Part shown: one piece after another, positions 42,371 through 50,322 of the stretch
Layout: every line of letters begins with the position of its first letter
Numbering within the stretch: the stretch's first letter is position 1
Assembly (NCBI RefSeq): GCF_001908375.1
Contig: NZ_CP017241.1
Location: 3,438,501 to 3,502,500, forward strand
DNA: 64,000 nt
Source: Rhizobium etli 8C-3
Lineage (GTDB): Bacteria > Pseudomonadota > Alphaproteobacteria > Rhizobiales > Rhizobiaceae
Reading direction: 5' to 3'
Notes under the pieces: generated by a model
What the model was told of the DNA's origin: nothing
Seen by the model: the letters and a program-made list of their open reading frames with translations, nothing else
The model's database searches: none
Program-made: the position numbers and the translations under genes

Positions 42371-42641
42371 CGGTCAATCCTGCAAACTCATCCGACATAA
42401 CTGAAAAGTCGTCGCATTTCCTCGTGCCAGGCAGCTGAAAATTGGGGAAAAGACGGCGGAGAGTTTTCTTATGTCCGGCCATTGCGTCAGCAAAAAGAAT
42501 GCGACGCAGTCGTCGCGCCAGCGTGCGCAAGGACATTTCAGCGTTTGATCGTGCTCCTCGACAATAGTGGGCCTTCACGCGCTGTCTGCGTCCAGTCACC
42601 ATGGGGTGCTATGGGCTCACCAACCCATGGGACCTGGGTAA

Positions 42642-42947
42642 TGTTCCACTTCCAGGTATTTTCCGAAAAGTCGTGACGGCACCCAGCTGGATGCGGACTC
42701 GCTGTCGAAGGCCAGATGGTCGTGGCGTCTGTCGCCAGGCAACACCTGTTCGGACGCTGAACGAAGAAGGGCGATATCTCTTGCTATCTTCCTCGAAATT
42801 TGCCGGGAGGTTTGGTCGGAGCAGGCTGAAGCCTGCGCAACCTTGCTGTTGGTGCGCCGTAAAGAGCCGCCGATACATGCGCGTTTGCAGATGCCGGCCA
42901 ACGATCAAGGCTATGGATTGCTCCAAAGACCTTCCTTGACATCGTAA
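42642..42947 (+). pseudogene. Possible gene remnant next to the decayed tRNA copy
   Basis: Uninterrupted frame of 101 codons without an ATG near its beginning, ending in the decayed tRNA repeat. The translation includes DADSLSKARWSWRLSPG and AISLAIFLEICREVW, which look protein-like but match nothing I know. It may be the end of an element gene whose front was lost, or chance in GC-rich DNA. Confidence 0.2.
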
Positions 42948-42978
42948 GGCGCACAGGTTCGACCCTTGTCGCGCACCA
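42936..42978 (+). repeat. Decayed partial tRNA-Val copy (direct repeat 2)
   Basis: TTGACATCGTA matches the anticodon loop and stem of the tRNA-Val at 34030 exactly. The T-arm (ACAGG-TTCGACC-CTTGT) and terminal ACCA are kept, but two acceptor bases are deleted. No D-arm or 5' acceptor strand precedes it, so it is not a working tRNA. Confidence 0.7.
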
Positions 42979-43126
42979 TTCGATCCTCTTGAAATACAAG
43001 GGGACTTCACCAAACGGCCGATTGAAGAGTTCTCTTCAAGGACGTGAGAAGGCTTGCCTTACGGCGCAAAACTGCGCCCTTGCCCAACACGGCTCACACA
43101 AGCCAGCCAAAAACCCATCAAATACT

Positions 43127-43261
43127 TTACTTCGTAAGCGTGGCGTCTTCAGATAGAGTTGATGCGGTTTGCAAGTTCGGCGTCTCAGGGATTGCTGCGA
43201 TGAAAAACATCGTGAACGCATAAACTGAGAACAACGTCAGCACCGCGGTCAATCGAATCAT
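43127..43261 (-). CDS. 44-residue single-pass membrane protein
   Basis: Short frame preceded by AAGGAGA, 7 bases before its ATG, a strong ribosome-binding site. It encodes a single hydrophobic helix from about residue 4 to 24 (LTAVLTLFSVYAFTMFFIAA) followed by a polar Thr/Pro/Glu-rich tail that ends in lysine. It is the only gene-like object between the decayed tRNA copy and 43577. No family recognised; function unknown. Confidence 0.65.
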   Translation of the reverse strand: MIRLTAVLTLFSVYAFTMFFIAAIPETPNLQTASTLSEDATLTK

Positions 43262-43576
43262 TCAGTATCTCCTTATTCACACAGACAGCTTGACCCATAT
43301 CGGGGTTTTCCAAAACTGTTTTCTGAACGGGAGATGAACAAAAACTTGTGACGGGGCATTTTAACGATATTTTTACAACACATTTTGAAGGTTTCTCGTC
43401 GTCCCGCGGGTGCTTATAAGCCGGAAGAAGCAGGGTTTGATGGTCGTGAAGGAGGTGCTGCTCCATTTGGGCTAATCCTGTGAATATCGAGAATCCACGC
43501 CGACGGCCTGGACTTTAGCAAGGAGAAATGTTTGCCTAGGAAGGCTGGCTGAGGGGCCGGCGGTTGGGGGCACGCG
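43262..43576. other. Intergenic region upstream of the small Rmf/CrpP-like gene
   Basis: 315 bases without a supported gene. AT-rich tracts near 43310-43390 may hold promoters for the divergent small genes on either side. No repeat or stable hairpin stands out. Confidence 0.6.
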
Positions 43577-43774
43577 ATGAATATCGAAGAACTGCTCGAC
43601 ATGCAGGAGCGCGGAATACGCGACCGGATCCTCGGCTATTCCTTAAGCGACAATCCGATGTCGCGACCGGAACTGATGCCGATCCGCGATGCTTCGGAGC
43701 TTGAAGTCTGGTACGCCCGCTACGATGCATGGCGCTTCGGTTGGTCCGTCGAAGACGCCAGCCGGCTCCACTGA
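43577..43774 (+). CDS. Small protein resembling the Rmf/CrpP fold
   Basis: Cytoplasmic protein of 65 residues, highly charged. The pattern of an N-terminal helix with two glycines (RGIRDRILGYS), a DNPMSRPELMP turn and a C-terminal WRFGWSVEDASR recalls the ribosome modulation factor / CrpP-like small proteins. These also have the spaced Gly, Asn-Pro and Trp-x-x-Gly-Trp pattern. The resemblance is by eye and weak. A GGGGG tract lies upstream of the ATG and a strong terminator follows at 43858. If correct it may bind ribosomes or RNA. Confidence 0.6.
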   Translation: MNIEELLDMQERGIRDRILGYSLSDNPMSRPELMPIRDASELEVWYARYDAWRFGWSVEDASRLH

Positions 43775-43857
43775 ATTCTTGAACGGGCGAAGGCTCCGCG
43801 CAAGCAAGAGAGAAGATACAGAGGGCGGCCGTCGTCGTTGACGGTCACGCTTCCCAG

Positions 43858-43893
43858 AACGGGCCGCTATCCCTGCAGCGGCCCGTTTTCTTT
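43858..43893 (+). terminator. Strong rho-independent terminator
   Basis: A perfect 11-bp stem AACGGGCCGCT / AGCGGCCCGTT with an 8-base loop is followed by TTCTTT, 84 bases after the Rmf/CrpP-like gene. Confidence 0.88.
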
Positions 43894-43967
43894 GAGCGCG
43901 GCAAATTTCGGACACAGAAACATGCGACCCCCGTCCGGTAAACCAGCATGACAGGATTCCTGAACAG

Positions 43968-44444
43968 ATGAGACTGACAGTGATTGCAGCTGCGGCGCTT
44001 TCTGCCGCGGCTTTCGCCTCCGGCGCCAATGCCGCCTCCCAGAATTTCCCGGGCAGCGGCGTTTCGACACTCGCAGGCAAATGCGCAAAGCTCGTCGTTG
44101 GCAATGTGGATGCGACGAAGGGCTGCAAGGGCGAACTCGCCAGCGTGGGACTGCCGAACGGCCAGGTGACCTTCATCTTCACCTCAGGCGGCAAGATGCT
44201 TGGCTTTCAGGGCGATGGCACCGCGATCAAACCGGCATCCAACGACAATGCCAGGATTCCGCTCAAGATGGTGACAACCGGCGTCGGCGAGAAGATGACG
44301 GGCCAGGTCAAGGTGGCAGGCACCTGCACATTCGGCAACCCTTACGGCGGCAAGCCGGTCGTGATCGAATGCTCCGCGCAAAGCAAGGATACCACCTTTA
44401 CCGGCAGCTTCCGCACCAGCGGCAAGGCTCCGAAGCAAAAATAG
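43968..44444 (+). CDS. Exported protein of unknown function
   Basis: Protein of 158 residues with a clear signal peptide (MRLTVIAAAALSAAAFASG, cleavage near ANAAS). The mature part is small, beta-rich by pattern and carries four cysteines (GKCAKLVV, KGCKGEL, GTCTFGN, IECSAQS) that could form two disulfides in the periplasm. Gly/Lys/Thr-rich C-terminus. No family recognised. It is convergent with the nuclease-like gene, ending 3 bases from it. Confidence 0.8.
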   Translation: MRLTVIAAAALSAAAFASGANAASQNFPGSGVSTLAGKCAKLVVGNVDATKGCKGELASVGLPNGQVTFIFTSGGKMLGFQGDGTAIKPASNDNARIPLKMVTTGVGEKMTGQVKVAGTCTFGNPYGGKPVVIECSAQSKDTTFTGSFRTSGKAPKQK

Positions 44445-44447
44445 ACC

Positions 44448-45146
44448 TCAGGTGCACCACCCGCCGGCGGCGCCAGGCTTGCGGGCAAGACCCTCGGTAA
44501 CCAGTTGAGTGCCCAAGGAGCGGCCGCCGCGCGAAATCACGTGTGGTGCACCGGTACTGGCGGGTTTGCCGGCAGCGTTCATGACGAAGGGTCCGGCATT
44601 CAGAAATTTGAGCAGCCTCGATTTTGCGGCAAAGCCGATCCTCCGCTCGCCTTCGCAACGCGCGGCGCCGACATCCGGCACGACCATATCCGCAACCAGG
44701 ATCTTCTCGCCCTTGTACCAGAATATCCCACCGTCTCCGACGCAGTTCACATGTGCGCCCTGCCCGCAATAGCCGAAGGCGGCGCGGGCGCTTTGCGGGC
44801 CGGCGGTCGATCTCGCCGTTGAGGAGAGCTTCACAGGCTCCGCGGCAGGAACAGGAACGGCTTCGGGCGGCACGGCAAGCTGCGGCGGTGAAGCGGCTGC
44901 CTGCTTTGGCACACTCCTGGCGACGACCGCTTTCGGCGCATCTGCCTTGATTGCAGCGGTAATCGCGGCTTTATCGAGCGCCCGTGAGGCAAGAATCGGG
45001 CGCACGCTCTTCCAGTTGTCGTAAAGCGCGATACTGCCTACGGCAACGACACCGGCGAAGAGCCAGGGCAAGGCTCCACCATGGCCCCTGCCCTTCGATT
45101 TTGCGGATGATTTGCGGCGGCCGCCGCGAGCTGCAGTTCTTGCCAT
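44448..45146 (-). CDS. Membrane-anchored SNase-like (thermonuclease-fold) protein
   Basis: Protein of 232 residues with a basic N-terminus (GGRRKSSAKSKGRG), one membrane helix (LPWLFAGVVAVGSIALY), an Ala/Pro-rich linker and a C-terminal domain of staphylococcal-nuclease fold (CVGDGGIFWYKGEKILVADM, then RCEGERRIGFAAKSRLL and GRSLGTQLVTEGLAR). The catalytic positions look altered: the DGDT loop reads GDGG and the DxPE stretch reads VVPD. It may therefore bind rather than cut nucleic acid, or do something else in the periplasm. Family call is good; activity doubtful. Confidence 0.8.
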   Translation of the reverse strand: MARTAARGGRRKSSAKSKGRGHGGALPWLFAGVVAVGSIALYDNWKSVRPILASRALDKAAITAAIKADAPKAVVARSVPKQAAASPPQLAVPPEAVPVPAAEPVKLSSTARSTAGPQSARAAFGYCGQGAHVNCVGDGGIFWYKGEKILVADMVVPDVGAARCEGERRIGFAAKSRLLKFLNAGPFVMNAAGKPASTGAPHVISRGGRSLGTQLVTEGLARKPGAAGGWCT

Positions 45147-45295
45147 CTGGTCCTAATCCCGTGTTGGGGCGATTATCGCCTCCCAATCCTTTCCGAAAGG
45201 TTGGCATGGAGCCTCAACGTCGAAACGGACGAACAAAGAGCCGCAGAAGACGTTAGCCCCGCGAAGAAATGTTCACCCGAAGGAGCGCCTTCTCC

Positions 45296-45814
45296 ATGGA
45301 AATGGTCTTTTCCGACATGTTCCCTGAATCCCGTATTCAATACCCGGTGATTTTTGCCCGGCTCATCGGCGCAATTATACTGGGCGGCATCATCGGCTTC
45401 GAACGCGAGGCGCAAAACCATGCGGCCGGTCTGCGGACCCATATTCTGGTGAGTCTGGCTGCAGCTCTTTTCGGCATCATTTCCATCGAGTCCGTGCATA
45501 TGCCGGGCTTTGCCGACGATCAGCAGGTCCGCATCGACCCGTTGCGCGTCATCGAGGCCGTGACGGCGGGTGTCGCGTTTCTCGCCGCAGGCATGATCGT
45601 CTTTTCCAGAGGCAGGGTGATGGGTCTGACGACGGGAGCAGGCATGTGGCTGTCAGGTGCGATCGGCCTTGCCATGGGGTTCGGCTACTGGCCGGTCGCC
45701 TTCTTCGCGACGGCGGCAGCAGTCTGCGTCCTCTTTGCTCTTGGAAAAATGGAGGAGCGCCTGGAGCGAGATCCCGCAAAGCACCTGCCGCCGAAAGACG
45801 GTGCCAAACCATAA
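45296..45814 (+). CDS. MgtC/SapB family membrane protein
   Basis: Inner-membrane protein of about 172 residues with four to five hydrophobic helices. The MgtC/SapB signature IFARLIGAIILGGIIGFERE and the following AAGLRTHILVSLAAALFG are clear. Members are linked to survival at low magnesium and inside host cells, often by modulating the ATP synthase; the role here is unknown. AAGGAG precedes the ATG at 45296; the frame is open from an ATG at 45269. Confidence 0.9.
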   Translation: MEMVFSDMFPESRIQYPVIFARLIGAIILGGIIGFEREAQNHAAGLRTHILVSLAAALFGIISIESVHMPGFADDQQVRIDPLRVIEAVTAGVAFLAAGMIVFSRGRVMGLTTGAGMWLSGAIGLAMGFGYWPVAFFATAAAVCVLFALGKMEERLERDPAKHLPPKDGAKP

Positions 45815-45840
45815 AAAACGCCCGGCATGCCGGGCGCGCA
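45814..45840 (-). terminator. Terminator between MgtC-like gene and the small minus-strand gene
   Basis: A perfect 9-bp palindromic stem CGCCCGGCA / TGCCGGGCG has six A residues on its left, which are a TTTTTT tail on the minus strand. It ends the 61-codon gene and may also slow plus-strand readthrough. Confidence 0.82.
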
Positions 45841-45847
45841 TTATCGG

Positions 45848-46033
45848 CTATGAGAATGAGCCAGTCTTTGCTCTTGAACTGTCCTTGCCGCCAGGAGCGC
45901 CCGCCTCGCTATGAGCGTTATTCCCGAATTCGCGCTTGTGGAAGTCAATGCCGTTCTCGCAGGCCTGTTTGAGGGCCTGCCATTCGTTTTCATGTTTCAA
46001 ATAAATGTCCTGCGGCACGAGATCAGTCGTCAT
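45848..46033 (-). CDS. Small hypothetical protein, 61 residues
   Basis: Hydrophilic protein that starts MTTDLVPQDIYLKHENEWQ, with GAGGG upstream of the ATG. A short amphipathic helix (ENEWQALKQACENGIDFHKRE) is followed by a polar Ser/Gly/Ala tail. The frame continues to 46069 without a site, so the later ATG is used. The strong terminator at 45814-45840 on this strand supports a real transcript. No family recognised. Confidence 0.65.
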   Translation of the reverse strand: MTTDLVPQDIYLKHENEWQALKQACENGIDFHKREFGNNAHSEAGAPGGKDSSRAKTGSFS

Positions 46034-46106
46034 GGAACCCTCACAGTTTCGTCCGGGCCTTAAATGCAAAAGCCCCGACGTCGGTTCCCGCGCCCGTCAT
46101 AAAAAT

Positions 46107-46340
46107 CTACGTACTCCGTTTGCCGCCTTTGGACGCTGCAAGGTCTGGACCGCCTTTTGAGAGATCGCCGCCTGTGACATGGGCCGGAACATGAATGTCG
46201 TCCATCGGCGTCTGCGGCAGCGTCAGATCGACATGGTGCGGCGGCAGCACCTGCACCTTCTGCATGCGGTTCGGCTTTGCCCGCTTCATGCGGTCTGTCG
46301 CATCCGCACGCTTGTCGGCGGGATGGTTCGACGTGTGCAT
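46107..46340 (-). CDS. Small basic hypothetical protein, 77 residues
   Basis: Polar protein rich in Lys, Arg, Asp, Pro and His, without hydrophobic stretches (for example MKRAKPNRMQKVQVLPPHHV). The ATG is preceded by AAGGAGGG at an 8-base spacing, a strong ribosome-binding site, which is the main support. It ends about 70 bases after the preceding small gene on the same strand. It is likely disordered and could bind nucleic acid. No family recognised. Confidence 0.68.
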   Translation of the reverse strand: MHTSNHPADKRADATDRMKRAKPNRMQKVQVLPPHHVDLTLPQTPMDDIHVPAHVTGGDLSKGGPDLAASKGGKRST

Positions 46341-46748
46341 TTCTTGGTCCCTCCTTATTTATCGCGTCGGCAATAAAGTTTCATTGCCTCAACCAGAGCT
46401 TAACGGGCGGGCAACTGCATGGTTCCACACAAAAGCTTCGGCGCAGACCGCAGCCTCCTTGACTGACGCCACAGGTTGACTACGTAGGAGCCTGATCCGC
46501 AGCCAAAACGATGCGCATGGTTGCCCCCCGTGCAAAAGCATCGGCTGCCGGACAAACACTGGTGCCGGGCCCCTCTGGCGAGAGTTTTTTCGGCGCTCTC
46601 GTGATGTCGGTACCGCCTGCAAATAGCCGGCGGATTTTCACTCGATGAAAAAGCTCACAATGCCTCACGCGCATATCCCTTGCGATGTGCCGCGTTCTTC
46701 CATCACATCATCCTTCAAAAGCAATGTCCGCATCAACGAGGTGCGGCC
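46341..46748. other. Intergenic leader region of the DUF475 gene
   Basis: 408 bases without a gene. A long imperfect hairpin lies at 46509-46543 (CGATGC-GCATGG with its complement, interrupted by AAAA), and a second stem CGAGAG / CTCTCG follows near 46578-46600 around a T-rich loop. The region may be a structured 5' leader. No known riboswitch motif could be confirmed by eye. Confidence 0.5.
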
Positions 46749-47870
46749 ATGAAGCAACCCATCAGCCATAAATCCACGCTCGGCTATTTCCGCTGGGCCT
46801 TCGTCATAACGGCCGTCGGACTGATGCTCGGCGCTTTGCTGGGCTGGCAGTCCACCGGCACGATCAGCGGCATGGCGACCATCTTCTTCATCTGCACGGT
46901 TCTGGCCGTGCTGGAGATTTCCCTGTCCTTCGACAACGCGATCGTAAACGCCAACAAGCTCAAGGAAATGACGCCTGCCTGGCAGCACCGGTTCCTCACT
47001 TGGGGCATTATCATTGCCGTCTTCGGCATGCGCATCGTCTTCCCGCTGGCAATCGTGGCGATTGCCGCAAGGATCGGCCCGATCGATGCCATCATCCTCG
47101 CCGCACGGCAACCGGCCGAATATGCGCGCATCATGAACGAAGCCCATCTGCCAATCGCAGCCTTCGGCGGGACCTTTCTTCTGATGGTCGGCCTTTCTTA
47201 CTTCTTCGACCCTGAGAAGGATGTCCATTGGATCGTCTCCGTTGAAAAACTGATGTCGCGGGGTGCGACGGTCAAAGGCATCGAGATCGCCTTCGTCCTC
47301 GCATTGATCCTCACTTTTGCATCACTGATTGAAGGCCAGGAATCGACGACCTTCGTCTACAGCGCGATCTACGGTCTGCTCACATTTCTGGTGGTCGAAG
47401 TGATCGGCGCACTGCTGGACGCCTCGCAAAAGGCCATGGCAGAAGCGGCACGCGGTGGCCTCGGCGCATTCATCTATCTTGAGGTTCTGGATGCAAGCTT
47501 CTCGTTCGACGGCGTCATTGGCGCGTTTGCGCTGACGCAGAACCTTTTCATTATCGCCATCGGTCTGGGCATCGGCGCGATGTATGTACGCTCGATGACG
47601 ATCATGCTCGTCGAAAACGGGACGCTGACGCATTACCGCTACCTCGAGCACGGCGCGTTTTATGCAATCCTGATCCTTGCGATCATCATGTACGTCCAGA
47701 CCCTCTTCCACATTCCGGAAGTCGTCACCGGTCTCGGCGGTGCAGCGCTTATCGGTGTCTCGCTGTGGTCCTCGATCCGTCATAACAAGCGCAAGGAAGC
47801 CCGCGCGAAGGCGCAAGCAAAGGCACAGGCCGAAGTCCATTCACCTGCCCGCGAGCGGCTGGAGGCCTGA
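46749..47870 (+). CDS. DUF475 / TerC-like integral membrane protein
   Basis: Polytopic inner-membrane protein of 373 residues with about nine hydrophobic helices. The conserved acidic motif ISLSFDNAIVNANKL near residue 60 and its later repeat ASFSFDGVIGAFALTQN are typical of TerC/DUF475 proteins, which are linked to metal ion export and tellurite tolerance. The C-terminal tail is basic and Ala-rich (KRKEARAKAQAKAQAE). The ATG at 46749 has GAGGTG upstream; the longer frame from 46680 lacks a hydrophobic start. A hairpin at 47923 follows. Substrate metal unknown. Confidence 0.9.
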   Translation: MKQPISHKSTLGYFRWAFVITAVGLMLGALLGWQSTGTISGMATIFFICTVLAVLEISLSFDNAIVNANKLKEMTPAWQHRFLTWGIIIAVFGMRIVFPLAIVAIAARIGPIDAIILAARQPAEYARIMNEAHLPIAAFGGTFLLMVGLSYFFDPEKDVHWIVSVEKLMSRGATVKGIEIAFVLALILTFASLIEGQESTTFVYSAIYGLLTFLVVEVIGALLDASQKAMAEAARGGLGAFIYLEVLDASFSFDGVIGAFALTQNLFIIAIGLGIGAMYVRSMTIMLVENGTLTHYRYLEHGAFYAILILAIIMYVQTLFHIPEVVTGLGGAALIGVSLWSSIRHNKRKEARAKAQAKAQAEVHSPARERLEA

Positions 47871-47910
47871 CATCGTCAAAGCCGCAGCCTTTACAGGCGT
47901 TGCGGCCTGG

Positions 47911-47948
47911 CACAAAAAATAAAGCCCGCGACCAACCGGTTGCGGGCT
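47911..47948 (-). terminator. Hairpin terminator between DUF475 and the 56-residue gene
   Basis: Stem AGCCCGC / GCGGGCT (47923-47929 and 47942-47948) is preceded by an A-rich tract that is T-rich on the minus strand. It ends the minus-strand small gene and possibly the DUF475 transcript as well. Confidence 0.75.
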
Positions 47949-47973
47949 GTTTCATGGGTGATTTATCAGCGGA

Positions 47974-48144
47974 TTAACGGCCGATATGATCGAAGGCATC
48001 CGGCGCGATACCGAGAACCTTGAGGTCTCGGGGCTTCGGACGGCGACCCGCTTCGAATGCAGCGCTTACAGCATTTGCAGCGCCGATGACAGCGAAGGCA
48101 CGGCCGAAGAAACCTTCCCGAATGGACTTGCTGTAGGAGGACAT
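47974..48144 (-). CDS. Small basic protein, 56 residues
   Basis: Frame beginning MSSYSKSIREGFFGRAFAVIG, with GAGAAAGAC close to the ATG. It has an amphipathic Ala-rich helix (AFAVIGAANAVSAAFEAG) followed by a basic, proline-containing segment (RRPKPRDLKVLG) and ends DHIGR. Codon choice is GC3-rich like the neighbours and a terminator follows on the same strand, so coding is likely. The layout recalls DUF1127-type small rhizobial proteins in size and charge but I cannot confirm membership. Confidence 0.65.
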   Translation of the reverse strand: MSSYSKSIREGFFGRAFAVIGAANAVSAAFEAGRRPKPRDLKVLGIAPDAFDHIGR

Positions 48145-48233
48145 TGTCTTTCTCGCTTTGGCTTCATTATTGACGCCTCATATATGATGCGCTGCAGCAT
48201 TCTCCACAAGTGACGGGATTTCAGGCCAGCCAT

Positions 48234-48270
48234 GCAAAAACAGGCGGCCGGCCCATGTTTGGGCCGGCCG
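48234..48270 (-). terminator. Terminator of the tctCBA operon
   Basis: A perfect 11-bp stem CGGCCGGCCCA / TGGGCCGGCCG with a 4-base loop has TGTTTTTGC beyond it on the minus strand, about 30 bases after the tctA stop. Confidence 0.88.
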
Positions 48271-48301
48271 CAAGAAAGCGCCCGAGGAGTATTTTTCTTG
48301 C

Positions 48302-49819
48302 TCAGTCTTCGCTTGCAGCAAGTTGCGAAAGAACTTCGCCGCGGCCGCGTATTCTCAAGATCAACGGGATGATGAAGGCGGCAGCCGCAACGAGCAGCAA
48401 CCCGGCTGCGATTGGCGAGGTGACAAGCGTCGTCACATCGCCCTGGCTGATGGCGAGCGCCCGGCGAAGCTGCTGTTCGGCAAGCGGGCCGAGAATCAAG
48501 CCGACGACCACCGGGGCGATCGGATAGCCGAAAAGCCGCATGATATAGCCAAGGACGCCGAAGGCGAGCAGCATGCCGAGCTCGAATACGGAGGGATTGG
48601 CGCCGATGGTACCAAGCGTGGCAAACAGCAGGATGCCGGCATAAAGCCAGGGCTTGGGGATCGTCAGCAGGCGGACCCAAAGCCCGATCAGCGGCAGGTT
48701 CAGAACCAGCAGCATGGCATTGGCGATGAGCAGGCTGGCAATCAGGCCCCAGACGAGCTGCGGATTGTTCGCAAACAGCAGCGGACCGGGTTGCAGGCCG
48801 TATTGCTGGAAGCCGGCGAGCATGATCGCCGCCGTCGCCGTCGTCGGCAGGCCGAGCGTCAGGAGCGGCACCAGCGTACCGGCTGCCGATGCGTTGTTGG
48901 CCGCCTCCGGACCCGCGACGCCTTCGATCGCACCGTGCCCGAATTCTTCCGGGTTCTTCGCCAGGCGTTTTTCGGTCGCGTAAGAAAGAAACGTGCCGAT
49001 TTCAGCACCGCCAGCCGGCATTGCACCGATCGGGAAGCCGATCAGCGTACCACGCAGCCATGCCTTCCATGAGCGGCCCCAGTCCTGCGCCGTCATCCAA
49101 AGAGAACCCTTGACCGCTTCGACCTTGTCCTCGCCGCGATTGGCTTGAGCGGCGATATAAAGCGTCTCGCCGATCGCGAACATGGCAACGGCAAGCGTGG
49201 TCACTTCGATGCCGTCCAAAAGGTCCGGAATGCCGAAGGAAAGACGTGCCTGGCCGGTCTGTTGATCGATGCCGACCATCGCCAGCGCAAATCCGACGAA
49301 AAGCGACGTCAGCCCGCGAAGCGCCGAATCGCCGAAAGCGGACGAAACGGTCACGAAGGCGAGTACCATGAGGGCAAAATATTCACGCGGCCCGAAGATC
49401 AGCGCCAGTTTGACGATGTAGGGCGCGATGAAGGCAAGGCCGAGCGTAGCGATGAGGCCGGCGACGAACGAACCGATCGCCGCCGTGGCCAGCGCCGGAC
49501 CGCCGCGACCTGCGCGCGCCATCTTGTTACCCTCGAGCGCCGTCACGATCGAGGCGCTTTCACCCGGCGTATTGAGCAGGATGGAGGTCGTCGAGCCGCC
49601 ATACATGCCGCCGTAGTAGATACCGGCAAACATGATCAGTGAACCGGCAGGGTCGAGCTTGTAGGTGACAGGCAGAAGAAGGGCAACCGTCAGCGCCGGG
49701 CCGATGCCCGGCAGAACGCCGACTGCAGTGCCAAGCGTGACGCCGACGAAGGCGTAAAGAAGGTTCATCGGCTGCATGGCGACCAGGATGCCCTGGAAGA
49801 GGAATTCGAAGGTGCTCAT
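48302..49819 (-). CDS. tctA: Tripartite tricarboxylate transporter, large membrane subunit
   Basis: Inner-membrane permease of 505 residues with about twelve helices. The family signature [20 protein letters not shown] near residue 30 and [15 protein letters not shown] are clear; [20 protein letters not shown] repeats the pattern. It works with TctB and the periplasmic TctC to take up citrate-like or other carboxylates, driven by ion gradients. The ATG at 49819 follows AGGATT; a TTG at 49828 would add three residues. It is 11 bases after tctB and ends the operon before a strong terminator. Confidence 0.94.
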   Translation of the reverse strand: MSTFEFLFQGILVAMQPMNLLYAFVGVTLGTAVGVLPGIGPALTVALLLPVTYKLDPAGSLIMFAGIYYGGMYGGSTTSILLNTPGESASIVTALEGNKMARAGRGGPALATAAIGSFVAGLIATLGLAFIAPYIVKLALIFGPREYFALMVLAFVTVSSAFGDSALRGLTSLFVGFALAMVGIDQQTGQARLSFGIPDLLDGIEVTTLAVAMFAIGETLYIAAQANRGEDKVEAVKGSLWMTAQDWGRSWKAWLRGTLIGFPIGAMPAGGAEIGTFLSYATEKRLAKNPEEFGHGAIEGVAGPEAANNASAAGTLVPLLTLGLPTTATAAIMLAGFQQYGLQPGPLLFANNPQLVWGLIASLLIANAMLLVLNLPLIGLWVRLLTIPKPWLYAGILLFATLGTIGANPSVFELGMLLAFGVLGYIMRLFGYPIAPVVVGLILGPLAEQQLRRALAISQGDVTTLVTSPIAAGLLLVAAAAFIIPLILRIRGRGEVLSQLAASED

Positions 49820-49830
49820 CGCATCCAATC

Positions 49831-50322
49831 CTAGAAGAAGAGTCTCTCGAACGGTCCGGCAGGCAGCGTGAGCTGCAACATCTGCGAGAAAATGATCCAG
49901 ACGACGAAGCTGAAGACGATTCCCGTCGGGATCGAAAGCCAGAGCTTGCGACGTCCGAAACCGCGCGCAGTGAAGGCAAAGAGAATGCCTGTGGCAATCG
50001 AGAAGCCGGCCGTTTTCAGAAGCAGCATTTGCGCCGCAAGACCGGCAACAATCCAGATGACGGGAGCGACTTCCTGATGCTCGCGCTCGGGAAACTCATT
50101 GCGCAACGCCTCAAAGACGGTCCAGATGCCGAGGCCGATCAACCCGAACGCCACGACCTTTGGCGCGGTAGCCGGTCCGATGCGGGCATACTGGGCGATC
50201 GCTTTCATATGCGTGGCATCCCAAAGCATGACGGCGGCAAGGACGAAAAGACAGATGGCAATGATCAGCGCCGCCCAATCCGGGCGGCGCTTCGTTGCCA
50301 AGGGTGCGTTACCCCTGCTCAT
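49831..50322 (-). CDS. tctB: Tripartite tricarboxylate transporter, small membrane subunit
   Basis: Inner-membrane protein of 163 residues with four helices, matching TctB in size and topology ([20 protein letters not shown] at the N-terminus and a final helix [20 protein letters not shown]). Its start codon overlaps the tctC stop (4-base overlap), so translation is coupled. The role in the complex is accessory and poorly known. Confidence 0.9.
   Translation of the reverse strand: MSRGNAPLATKRRPDWAALIIAICLFVLAAVMLWDATHMKAIAQYARIGPATAPKVVAFGLIGLGIWTVFEALRNEFPEREHQEVAPVIWIVAGLAAQMLLLKTAGFSIATGILFAFTARGFGRRKLWLSIPTGIVFSFVVWIIFSQMLQLTLPAGPFERLFF

Larger units (their letters stand above)
42371..43126. 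other. Gene-poor region at the right edge of the accessory segment
   Basis: 756 bases with no clear gene. It holds the decayed tRNA-Val copy (42936-42978) and, just left of it, a 101-codon open stretch on the plus strand (42642-42947) that reads with plausible codon choice but lacks a start codon until late and has no recognisable family. A small hairpin GGCGCA-AAAC-TGCGCC lies near 43052-43067. It looks like a scar of past integration or deletion. Confidence 0.6.

Noticed and set aside
42936..42978. A second functional tRNA gene
   Set aside because: Only the anticodon loop and 3' half are recognisable; two acceptor bases are missing and there is no D-arm, so it is a remnant.
42609..43013. 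Minus-strand frame of 134 codons across the tRNA remnant
   Set aside because: No ribosome-binding site, no family resemblance, and it spans the decayed tRNA repeat.
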